From assembly GCA_028681335.1 (NCBI GenBank), contig JAQUIT010000008.1:1-64000 (forward strand): a stretch of 64,000 nucleotides of DNA. The letters run 5' to 3'. This DNA is from Desulfuromonadaceae bacterium. Lineage in GTDB: Bacteria > Desulfobacterota > Desulfuromonadia > Geobacterales > Pseudopelobacteraceae. The translations under genes were made by a program, and so were the position numbers. The notes under the pieces are model-generated. The model had not been told where the DNA came from. It ran no database searches and was given only the letters and a program-made list of their open reading frames with translations. How positions within the stretch are numbered: position 1 is the stretch's first letter; the number at the start of each line of letters is the position of its first letter. Shown one piece after another: positions 53,594-60,548 of the stretch.

Positions 53594-53872
53594 TCAATAC
53601 TCCCAGTTGACGGGATGTTTTCCTGGAATACCTACTGGACGGACGGGCCGCTGAGGCTCACTGATCCTGACTTCCCTGATCTGCAGGAGCACATCGCGGT
53701 CCCAGCTGAAGCGTAAAACGCGTCCAACCCGGAAATAATGTACACCTTCAATCAGGACGCCCTGGGCAAGCCAACTGAATAGCGTCGAACGTCCGATCTG
53801 AAGCTTTCCGGCAAACTGTTCAGGCGTAAGTAAGTCCTGTTCATCATGGGGAGTACTTTTTTTAATGGCCAT
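53594..53872 (-). CDS. HTH (Xis/AlpA-like) DNA-binding protein
   Basis: 92 residues from ATG 53872: TPEQFAGKLQIGRSTLFSWLAQGVLIEG is a MerR/excisionase-type winged HTH, followed by a wing (HYFRVGRVLRF). Small basic protein beside the integrase, so directionality factor or regulator is likely. The ATG has no ribosome site of its own; it overlaps the end of a short upstream frame. A TTG at 53941 would give 115 residues. Confidence 0.75.
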   Translation of the reverse strand: MAIKKSTPHDEQDLLTPEQFAGKLQIGRSTLFSWLAQGVLIEGVHYFRVGRVLRFSWDRDVLLQIREVRISEPQRPVRPVGIPGKHPVNWEY

Positions 53873-53939
53873 AAACTGCTGGAGCTTGTTGGTCAGTGGC
53901 GTTAGCCTCCGATCCAACAATATTATTATGATTTGGCAC
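53862..53939 (-). CDS. Possible 25-residue leader peptide overlapping the HTH gene
   Basis: GTG start preceded by GAGGAGGGGC; runs to a TAA lying eight bases inside the HTH gene (ATGGCCATTAA overlap), the usual form of translational coupling. The sequence (VPNHNNIVGSEANATDQQAP..) has no recognised motif. The alternative is that this ribosome site serves the TTG start of a longer HTH protein. Confidence 0.35.
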   Translation of the reverse strand: MPNHNNIVGSEANATDQQAPAVYGH

Positions 53940-53971
53940 AAGCCCCTCCTCGTTAATCATTCCCTTTCTTA

Positions 53972-53992
53972 ACTATCCGCAGGGGGGGGACA
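53972..53992 (-). promoter_or_regulatory. 21-bp element with G8 tract, copy 1
   Basis: Plus-strand sequence ACTATCCGCA-G8-ACA. Identical in reverse orientation at 59593-59613. Each copy faces a downstream gene the same way (TGT-C8-TGCGGATAGT, then the gene): here the HTH/leader, there the gene at 59668. Confidence 0.6.
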
Positions 53993-54569
53993 AAATCAGA
54001 AAAATGATTCATAAAGGGCCAATTGAACTGCACAAAAAAGCACAACTTAGTCACAATTTGTGCCCAAATTATGCTCAAATACTACTTTTGCCGAATATGC
54101 ATTTATTCGAGTATTATCCAAGGCTTAAAGATAAAGCAAAATTCTTTCTGCCCAACTTTGTGCACAAAAATAGCGGAACGTCTCGAATGTATTTATAGGG
54201 GAAGCGGGGTAGCGGATCTAGGTTTCATCATCTAAGGGAGAATTTAACGCATATCAATGGAGGGATCAGGCCCAACTAAACTGTATCTTCTGTATACCAT
54301 GAACGACAATAATTCCTCACTTATAACTCATTTATTACATAAATAATCGTTAGGAACTTTTTCTCGCAAATGCCCTTGATTTTGTAATCAACGAACCGAC
54401 CGATTACAGGAAATATCCAAATCAGAGAATGGCCCCCTAAACGAAAGAGTTCTGACCTAAGTAGCCCAAACGCTGCGATCTGCATCCGGAAGACCACACC
54501 CGATACATTCGCATGCGTATAAGCCAAAAATGAAAGCTGGGTAGAGTCACCTTGCCCTTGTTGTGTTCA
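53993..54569. other. Low-coding region with helically phased CNCAA repeats
   Basis: C-N-CAA occurs at 54031, 54041, 54052, 54063 and 54074, that is every 10-11 bases, so on one face of the helix; it may bind a regulator or bend DNA. Short frames here (for example a 64-codon frame at 54004) have no ribosome site or homology that I can support. The rest to 54569 shows nothing recognisable. Confidence 0.35.
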
Positions 54570-55137
54570 TTAGCATGCTGTTTCTTCTTGCCGTAGATAT
54601 TTATAGAGTGTTTCACGTGAGCATTTAAACTCCCGCGCTACCTTGGCCTTGGGCACTCCGGCTGCAATCTTCTGTTGTACCTCTTCTACTTGTTTTTTAG
54701 TCAATGATGCCTTTCTTCCCTTATATACACCTTTCTTTTCGCAATACGTATTCCCTCTGCCTGCCGTTCTCTCAGAATTGAACGTTCAAATTCAGCCACC
54801 GCCCCCATGACCGAGAGGAGAAGCACTGACATGGCAGCGTCTTCGCCATTGAAGACCAACCCTTCTTTGACGAAGGATACTCTGACCCCACGTTTTGTCA
54901 GATCCTGCACCATCTGTCTCAGGTCAACTAGATTACGGGCGAGCCGATCCATTGAATGGACAAACAGATGATCCCCGTCCCGGACAAAACGCAACATCTC
55001 CTGCAGGTGGGGGCGATCAATAGACTTGCCGGAAACCTTGTCAGTGAAGACACGATCCATCGCCAGCCCGTCCAGTTGCCTCTCAGTGTTCTGGTCGGTG
55101 GATGAACCCTAATATATCCTATTTTCTGTCCATTCAT
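54570..55137 (-). pseudogene. Frameshifted serine resolvase/invertase
   Basis: Reading through two single-base deletions gives a full serine recombinase: start MNGQKIGYIRV, then after the first shift TDQNTERQLDGLAMDRVF, catalytic-domain RPHLQEMLRFVRDGDHL, SMDRLARNL, and after the second shift (near 54735) KGVYKGRKASLTKKQVEEV with a C-terminal HTH ending at TAA 54570. The first shift falls in the RVSS segment, exactly at the catalytic serine. Looks dead unless these are sequencing errors. Confidence 0.85.
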
Positions 55138-55332
55138 GTTATGCCCCTGACAATATTGTCAAACAATTCTTGGATTGAACCCTATTTTGGCAAATATCGC
55201 GTATTTCAATGAGTGCAAAGCAGGGTAAACGCCAGATTGACAAATGCTACACTCAGTTGAATCACCAATTTGTTTTTGCAAGGTCTGTTCTGCTCTCTTT
55301 GGTACGTATGCCAACGTCGCACAAAACATCTT

Positions 55333-55638
55333 CTATTCTCTGTCCAGCAGGCCGGACGGTTCTTCGGTTTCTTGAGTCCTATGGTATACATAATTATTGT
55401 TCACTTCAGGATCTGTTTTAATCGCCCTTCCGACCTTTTCCATAACAAATCCAACCACAAAAATTATAGGCGCGAAAACGCCGGCACTGCTTGCCGCGGA
55501 GCCTACAGTCATACCTTTTCCTACTTCCTCCAGGGTCCATTCTGTGGGTTTTTCAGAATTCCCGGAGCCTGTCGTTGCACAGCCAGACAACACCAATATA
55601 AATATCAAAGAATAAATAATAGCCGCTTTCTTCATCAT
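55333..55638 (-). CDS. Small predicted lipoprotein
   Basis: 101 residues. Signal peptide with lipobox VLSGC (Cys about 20), then a hydrophobic, Gly/Ala/Ser-rich segment (about 43-66) and a polar tail. Strong GGAGGG site before a double ATG. No family recognised. Downstream end of the annealing-protein/SPFH gene group. The 220 bases between it and the SPFH gene contain nothing I can name. Confidence 0.6.
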   Translation of the reverse strand: MMKKAAIIYSLIFILVLSGCATTGSGNSEKPTEWTLEEVGKGMTVGSAASSAGVFAPIIFVVGFVMEKVGRAIKTDPEVNNNYVYHRTQETEEPSGLLDRE

Positions 55639-55861
55639 TCGTCGCCCTCCAGCGCTCCAACCAGCAAAATTACATTTTTGCCAACAGCAGATCTGCCCAC
55701 AGCTTCAGCTCGGGCAAAATGCTGACCTTCAATCGCTTTGGCATTCTGATAATGAGTACTCTTTTTCCCGCTTATACCGTGATCTGGTTAGCATAAACAG
55801 ATGTAAAATCTCGGGCGCCATGGCCTATCAGCCAAGCGATTACAACCATAGCGCCCGGCTC

Positions 55862-56701
55862 TTATTTCTTCGGCAGAGTGAAGTTTTGCCCTGGCGGCAC
55901 CAATACCATCGTGCAATCTTTACCGGTGGAGCAGAGCTCCGACGATTTCACGAATGCCTTTATTGCCTCATTCTGGATAAACTGCTCGGGGCTCAGGCTC
56001 ATTGACTGGCGGTAAGCGTTGTCAGCGGCAGCGCGGCTTGATTCCGCCTGTTTTCTGGCGTCTTCTGCCAACTTCCGCTGGTCTTCTGTGTTCTTGCGCT
56101 GTTGCTGTGCTGCCGTCCGGTTTATTTCGTCCAGCACTTCTTTATTTGGTGTTACTTTGCCGATGACGACGTCATGAATTTTCAAGGGTATTGCAATGTT
56201 AGCAACATGTTCAGCCAGTAGTTTTTGCACCCGATCTTCCATTGATTTAACAATAGCCGGATTGCTCATCAGGTCGTCTTGAGTCTGTGCACGGCTTTCG
56301 TTCCTGATAATTGTCCGGTAAACTTCCTTGATGTTGTTTTCATACCACTTCGGCCCGAACTTTTCTTGCAGAAGAGGGATGTTCGTAATGGTTATTTTAA
56401 CGTAGCTATTGAAATCAACTAAACTTTTATTTCTCGTGTTCATGTCATCGAATTTTTCAGTGTACTGCACGGGAGTTATCGGATATTGCCACGCCTCGGT
56501 ACTGCGGGCCACCCATACTGAACCGGTTCGGATCGGCTCCTTGTCTACCCCACCATGGCCAAAGAAGTACGGTTTTTTCACCAGCACCGCTTCATGTCCG
56601 GCGTCTACCACTACCCTCCGGCAGCAGACAAAAAAGAGAACCAGCGCAATAGCGAAAAACGCCCCACCAATGATGCCGTTGATCTTAGCTCTATTTGACA
56701 T
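55862..56701 (-). CDS. SPFH/Band 7 domain membrane protein
   Basis: 279 residues: one TM (about 9-27), prohibitin/SPFH domain (about 33-200) with VDAGHEAVLVKKP, a coiled-coil rich in Gln, Arg and Ala (about 195-235), and a C-terminal part with a Cys pair (ELCSTGKDC). Such proteins form oligomeric membrane scaffolds; they also occur in phage and element modules with unknown purpose. GAGGAGG ribosome site. Confidence 0.85.
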   Translation of the reverse strand: MSNRAKINGIIGGAFFAIALVLFFVCCRRVVVDAGHEAVLVKKPYFFGHGGVDKEPIRTGSVWVARSTEAWQYPITPVQYTEKFDDMNTRNKSLVDFNSYVKITITNIPLLQEKFGPKWYENNIKEVYRTIIRNESRAQTQDDLMSNPAIVKSMEDRVQKLLAEHVANIAIPLKIHDVVIGKVTPNKEVLDEINRTAAQQQRKNTEDQRKLAEDARKQAESSRAAADNAYRQSMSLSPEQFIQNEAIKAFVKSSELCSTGKDCTMVLVPPGQNFTLPKK

Positions 56702-56804
56702 TTTCTATCCTCCTCTGGAACGGTGAGAATTCCTACGATTCAACTGGGTTCTCTTGTATTGGTTTATTATGGAACTACTCTTCAGATTTCATTGCACACG
56801 ACTT

Positions 56805-56909
56805 CTATCTCTTGCGCCGCCGCTTTTGTCTGTATATAGCGTAGATAACGCATGCGCCGGCTACGAGCATCCCCGACATTGCCAATAAAAATGCTTCGAA
56901 CGGTGTCAT
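56805..56909 (-). CDS. 34-residue single-span membrane protein
   Basis: ATG with an excellent AAGGAGAGG site six bases upstream; 11 bases behind the zinc-ribbon gene. Protein: a hydrophobic helix from FEAFLLAMSGMLVAGACVIY followed by a strongly basic end (RQKRRRKR). Positive-inside rule puts the C-terminus in the cytoplasm. Too short for homology by eye, but the layout (site, spacing, TM plus basic tail) is convincing. Confidence 0.6.
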   Translation of the reverse strand: MTPFEAFLLAMSGMLVAGACVIYAIYRQKRRRKR

Positions 56910-56920
56910 AAATCCTCTCC

Positions 56921-57157
56921 TTAATCGTTTTCTCGCTGAATGAATGGACCAAACCGGTCAACAAAACAGTTCTGACAGATATCCAGCGACCAGCGGACTC
57001 CGTCGCCGATAACTGAATCATATCCGCCTGTCCCGCCGATTCTTATCATCTCGTAAAATCCGCTGTGATCCTCCGGAGTAAACTGATGGGAGCATACGTC
57101 GCAAACGATTGCATCAAGCACCTTCACAGGCTGGTTTTCCAGATGAGTTCTTTCCAT
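56921..57157 (-). CDS. Small zinc-ribbon protein
   Basis: 78 residues with two Cys pairs, CDVC (about 19-22) and CQNC (about 61-64), likely binding one zinc. AAAGGAT ribosome site. No family name. Lies in the annealing-protein group between another Cys-pair protein and the small membrane protein. Confidence 0.6.
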   Translation of the reverse strand: MERTHLENQPVKVLDAIVCDVCSHQFTPEDHSGFYEMIRIGGTGGYDSVIGDGVRWSLDICQNCFVDRFGPFIQREND

Positions 57158-57207
57158 AAATTGTATCCTTTCGGCTGTTGATTACAGTGCTACCACCGGA
57201 TGCTGAT

Positions 57208-57300
57208 ATGAGTAACGAGCCCTACATGGGCGACCAGAAGTTCAACCCCAGGAACATCCGGGCCTTTAAAAATCCCGATGGGCACCCATGGTTCTATCAA
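57208..57300 (+). other. Possible fragment of a plus-strand gene (BRO-N-like start)
   Basis: In the spacer between two minus-strand genes the plus strand encodes NIRAFKNPDGHPWFY, similar to the I-R-x4-D-G-x-P-W-F opening of BRO-type antirepressor domains, at higher G+C than the surroundings. It soon runs into the antisense of the next gene. Weak; may be chance. Confidence 0.2.
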
Positions 57301-57746
57301 TTCGGTGTTCCAAGCTTTTTAATTACCCCCAGCATATCGTGCCATGCATCTGTTACTCCTTTTCTGCCTGGTTCATAGATTCTGAATTGGTTCCAGACTC
57401 CTTTGTGATCTTTCCAATTGCAATATCTGTCACTGGATATTCGCAGTTGAAATGGCGTAATCATATCGCAACGGACGCATTTCGCGACCAGATCCAGATC
57501 TATCACCGATTCGATTACTTGGGAGCAGGTTCCGTGAACATTTGCAATGTCGAATGGCTTCTCGCACGAGCCGCAGGTAAACAAAATGAATTTCAGCTCA
57601 AATCCAGTATCCTTGAATCTGAACGGAAATAATTCGGCTATCGACGGTAACTTTAATAGCGTGAGCTCGTGACACGTTGCAACTCTCTGTGTGATACCAG
57701 TCATCGCGGCCTTCTTTATCTCCCTCGTTACATTGGCTTCAGACAT
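57297..57746 (-). CDS. Cys-pair (zinc-binding) protein of unknown function
   Basis: 149 residues. Two Cys pairs, CGSC (about 58-61) and CVRC (about 90-93), suggest a zinc ribbon. I start at ATG 57746, which overlaps the stop of the preceding small membrane gene by eight bases; the in-frame extension to 57890 runs over that gene. No family recognised. Confidence 0.6.
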   Translation of the reverse strand: MSEANVTREIKKAAMTGITQRVATCHELTLLKLPSIAELFPFRFKDTGFELKFILFTCGSCEKPFDIANVHGTCSQVIESVIDLDLVAKCVRCDMITPFQLRISSDRYCNWKDHKGVWNQFRIYEPGRKGVTDAWHDMLGVIKKLGTPN

Positions 57747-57951
57747 TGGTGTGCAGTTTGATGTGGCTGCTCTCTTCAATGACCTTATCGCCATGTCCGC
57801 TATGTCCGGTGATGATTGTTTGGGCCTGGCCAAGCAGGAATAGTGATCCCAGCCAGAAGTCGCCATGGTTAATGGTTGCGATGCCGACAATAATTGCAGC
57901 CAGTAGTATTGCGCTCCCGACTAGCTTCTCAACGATAAAGATACTGATCAT
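57739..57951 (-). CDS. Small two-helix membrane protein
   Basis: 70 residues: helices about 8-27 and 30-47, polar C-terminus. ATGA overlap with the preceding gene and eight-base overlap with the next show it is part of a tightly packed operon. Function unknown; small element-borne membrane proteins can be inhibitors or superinfection factors, but nothing here shows it. Confidence 0.6.
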   Translation of the reverse strand: MISIFIVEKLVGSAILLAAIIVGIATINHGDFWLGSLFLLGQAQTIITGHSGHGDKVIEESSHIKLHTNV

Positions 57952-58265
57952 AGTTTCTCCTCTGTTTGCTTGGTGATGATAATTTCTCGTACAAGATGAT
58001 AAATGCGGCCCGCTTTTTTACGCAGCTTATGGTTAATCAGCTGATGCATCTTTTTCTCAGCTCCAGAAATACTGACTCGGTACCAGGATTCAATGTTTGC
58101 TTTAGCCCCTTCAGCTCCGGAGGATTTGCGGATTATATAGCCGGCATGCGTAAGCTTTAAAATCTCAACTACATAAAAAGCTTTTCTTGGCGAGTCGGCT
58201 TCGAGCCTGACGGATTTTACTGGTGCTGGTGATATCCAATCAAAAAGTAACCTTTCACCACTCAT
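57948..58265 (-). CDS. Hypothetical basic protein
   Basis: 105 residues, rich in Lys/Arg (KLRKKAGRIYHLV, LEADSPRKAF), no membrane segment. Two bases behind the annealing-protein gene and overlapping the small membrane gene. A basic protein coupled to a recombinase-type gene might bind DNA (inference). Family not recognised. Confidence 0.6.
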   Translation of the reverse strand: MSGERLLFDWISPAPVKSVRLEADSPRKAFYVVEILKLTHAGYIIRKSSGAEGAKANIESWYRVSISGAEKKMHQLINHKLRKKAGRIYHLVREIIITKQTEEKL

Positions 58266-58267
58266 GG

Positions 58268-59002
58268 CTACGCCGCCTTTTTCAGCACAAAGACTCCGTC
58301 CTTATTGCGCAAGCGGTGTCTTGAAGCGGGAATACGACTATCCCATTTCCCTCCTGCGTCGCTTACTATCTTCCTCTGAATTGCGTTATTGTACGCAGGG
58401 AGCGCATAAATCGCTTCTTCGGCAGATTTAAAGGGTATTTTTGCCGCTTCCAACTTTTCAATAAGGCTTATTGAAGGATTTGCATCGACCGCGGTAGATA
58501 AGGGTGATGTTGCAGGAGGATCTGGCGTAAGTTGGCTGCGCCACTCTTTATGGACACTTTCATGGTTCCTGAGTCCCTTGTACACTGACAGCTGCAAGCC
58601 TTGCAGCGACCATGCTGCACCGAGAGCATTGGTTAAAGCGCCCTTTTCAGACCATTCCCGATTTCCTCCGTTATAATTTCCGCCTCGTGCTGTCCACTCT
58701 ATCGTTTTCGCCATCTCACCCGAGTCATTGTATAGGCCGTACCAAACACGCAGCTTGATTCCGCAATACTGCCCATCAGGCCGAAACTCAAGTTCTTCAT
58801 ACCCCCACCCGAGTCCAAGTGGCCCAAAGATTTCACAGATCAATTCCAATGCAAAATTAGGGTTGATGTCAGTTAAGCCTGCCTTGGCACCCGGACCACA
58901 GCAGATCGGTTTATAAGCTCCAGGTGGCAAAAGCCGATCAAGTTCTTTCAACGCACTGCATATCTCGACTCCAGTGAAAGTCATAAAGGTTTCCTTTTTC
59001 AT
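58268..59002 (-). CDS. Single-strand annealing protein, Sak3/DUF1071-like
   Basis: 244 residues. The central part TDINPNFALELICEIFGPLG then GWGYEEL matches the pattern of phage annealing proteins of the DUF1071/Sak3 group (TDINP....FGP.G.GW.YE), followed by a beta-rich stretch and GALTNALGAAWSLQGLQLSVYKG, as in Rad52-like annealers. The C-terminal third is variable with a short basic end. Would anneal ssDNA in element recombination. ATG 59002 has AGGAGG five bases upstream. First gene of a minus-strand group. Confidence 0.72.
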   Translation of the reverse strand: MKKETFMTFTGVEICSALKELDRLLPPGAYKPICCGPGAKAGLTDINPNFALELICEIFGPLGLGWGYEELEFRPDGQYCGIKLRVWYGLYNDSGEMAKTIEWTARGGNYNGGNREWSEKGALTNALGAAWSLQGLQLSVYKGLRNHESVHKEWRSQLTPDPPATSPLSTAVDANPSISLIEKLEAAKIPFKSAEEAIYALPAYNNAIQRKIVSDAGGKWDSRIPASRHRLRNKDGVFVLKKAA

Positions 59003-59043
59003 GCTCACCTCCTTGTAGAAAAATAAAACTGCTTCGATAACTC

Positions 59044-59091
59044 ATGCTATAATCTAGCATAAGAATACCACTGAAAATCTTTACCTGTCAA
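59044..59091 (-). promoter_or_regulatory. Promoter and operator-like dyad of the annealing-protein operon
   Basis: Minus strand: TTGACA (59091-59086), 18 bases, TATTCT (59067-59062), then a 17-bp dyad ATGCTA-GATTA-TAGCAT at 59060-59044, about where transcription would begin. The arrangement suits a repressor site. The remaining bases to 59279 hold no supported gene. Confidence 0.6.
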
Positions 59092-59279
59092 TACGAAAAA
59101 TAGGGCAACAGTGCCCTGAAATAATAGGTACGGGACAAATGCAATGGATTGATAACTAGGTAGATACGGACGTGAGTTTAAATTATCGAGGATTTACAGG
59201 CAGTTCGGAGAGGTTTGTTAAAATTGAAACAGAACTAAGACTAAGCTTGGCTTGAGTGGTGAGTTTTGTAGAGGTATTT

Positions 59280-59501
59280 TTATTGGGTTTTTAACTGCCC
59301 ATCTTTGACCATTTTAGCGAAGTAGTCATCTAAAGCGCGACGGACGTGCTCGCTCTCAGTGTATCCCTGGTCGCGCAGCAGAGTTAGGTAGGAGTCTTGT
59401 TGAGGGGTAATAAGTACACGCAGCAATCTTGTATTCGATTTTCTTTCACCGAGTTTTTTTGATGCATTGGTTTTTTTAGGGGTGACTGGTTGATCTTCCA
59501 T
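59280..59501 (-). CDS. Ribbon-helix-helix-like small protein
   Basis: 73 residues: basic tail (KKTNASKKLGERKSN), then RLLRVLITPQQDSYLTLLRDQGYTESEHVRRALDDYF, which fits a beta strand plus two helices as in CopG/Arc-type regulators. ATG 59501 with AGGAG; the longer frame to 59585 is rejected. Divergent from the gene at 59668; may regulate the shared region. Confidence 0.6.
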   Translation of the reverse strand: MEDQPVTPKKTNASKKLGERKSNTRLLRVLITPQQDSYLTLLRDQGYTESEHVRRALDDYFAKMVKDGQLKTQ

Positions 59502-59592
59502 AAAAGCTCCTATATCTCTGGCCAACATATAGCAGCAGAACGTCAAGATGTCAAAAAAAAGTGGCGCGATCAACATCATTTCCACAGATTTC

Positions 59593-59613
59593 TGTCCCCC
59601 CCCTGCGGATAGT
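59593..59613 (+). promoter_or_regulatory. 21-bp element with C8/G8 tract, copy 2
   Basis: TGT-C8-TGCGGATAGT, exact reverse complement of copy 1 at 53972-53992. Stands 54 bases before the ATG at 59668 in the intergenic region shared with the RHH gene. Flanks are only partly alike (GACAGAAATC versus GACAAAATC). Confidence 0.6.
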
Positions 59614-59667
59614 CTATGTAGTAGTCAAATAATCTTCTTGCGAAGAATGAAAAAAAGGAGAAGTAAA

Positions 59668-60318
59668 ATGGTAAAAATGGGTAAGAAAAAGGCGTATCGG
59701 TTCAAAAAAATTGCCGAAGATAATGGTTTTGAAAACAAAGTAGAGCAAGGTTACGTTGAGGCCTTTAAAAAAGGCTATTCAGCCGTTGAGATCACCCGGA
59801 TTGTTGGCGTAAAATCGACAAAGTACATCCATGCTATATTAGTGAGGAATGGTGTCATATTGCCTGGAAAACCAGGGAGACAGATAAAAGGCACAATCCC
59901 AGATGGCATGGAAGCGCATTTGAAGATTCGTGGGATATCATTTTCTCAGTGGTGCGCTGAATGGTCCATGGACCAAAATGAAGCATTTGAAGACATTAAA
60001 AATAGAAGTGGAATGGCTATGGCTGCTATCTGTGCGGATTTCCCAAAGTTTTATGAGATTCTCACAGGTTGCGAGTGTGACGATTTTGTTAGACCTGAAC
60101 CATTTGAAAAACATAAGATCACAGCGAGGATCGAATGGCTGCCGGCAGAGGGATATTATAAAGCAGAGATTTTAGATGGTTTTATGGGATATGGGGACGA
60201 CACGTACTCAGCCCTTAGGATGGCACAGTCGAATTTTCGAGGTCACTTGACAATAAAAAGGTTAGAAAATCTGAGAAATAAAAATGTAGAAATCCCTAAT
60301 GCCCCATGGCTAATGTAA
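59668..60318 (+). CDS. Hypothetical protein with homeodomain-like HTH
   Basis: 216 residues from ATG 59668 (AAGGAG seven bases upstream). N-terminal part is basic; residues about 27-62 (EAFKKGYSAVEITRIVGVKSTKYIHAILVRNG) look like a resolvase/homeodomain-type helix-turn-helix. The C-terminal third (about 145-205) is beta-rich (ITARIEWLPAEGYYKAEILDG) like HicB-type folds. Family not recognised; a regulator of the element is likely. Only plus-strand gene in this part of the island. Confidence 0.6.
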   Translation: MVKMGKKKAYRFKKIAEDNGFENKVEQGYVEAFKKGYSAVEITRIVGVKSTKYIHAILVRNGVILPGKPGRQIKGTIPDGMEAHLKIRGISFSQWCAEWSMDQNEAFEDIKNRSGMAMAAICADFPKFYEILTGCECDDFVRPEPFEKHKITARIEWLPAEGYYKAEILDGFMGYGDDTYSALRMAQSNFRGHLTIKRLENLRNKNVEIPNAPWLM

Positions 60319-60400
60319 ACTGCCGCCATCTGCAATAGCGCTTTGTGGGAAGAATCAGAACGGCTGATTAGATTTGTTTCCTAAGCATAAAAGTTGATAC

Positions 60401-60438
60401 GTTGGTGCTGAACTTGAAAGTAAGAGTTCAGCATCAAC
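60401..60438. terminator. 14-bp hairpin between convergent genes
   Basis: GTTGGTGCTGAACT / AGTTCAGCATCAAC, 10-base loop, one G-T pair. A seven-T run lies 12 bases further on the plus strand. Likely ends the gene at 59668 and perhaps the dinB transcript. Confidence 0.5.
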
Positions 60439-60440
60439 AT

Positions 60441-60548
60441 TCATATGAATTTTTTTCCCTTTTTCAGATTCAAATCTGCATCGATCCCGAAAAAGCAAAG
60501 AGCTGCAAGATTTGAAGTAATTAGCTTGTCGTTGTTTTTATCAGGGAT
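60441..60548 (-). pseudogene. 3' remnant of a second nuclease-like gene
   Basis: Minus-strand frame reads NNDKLITSNLAALCFFG then DADLNLKKGKK and a TGA; it matches the C-terminus of the gene at 62846 (NNDKLDTSKLAALCFFG, DSDLNLKKGK). Similarity begins right at the dinB stop codon; the 5' part is gone. It marks a lost paralogous gene that once followed dinB. Confidence 0.8.

Noticed and set aside
54001-54080. CRISPR-like short repeats
   Set aside because: The repeats are 5 bases at 10-11-base steps without spacers; not a CRISPR array.
54321-54527. 68-codon minus-strand frame in the AT-rich island gap
   Set aside because: No ribosome site, no homology, isolated.
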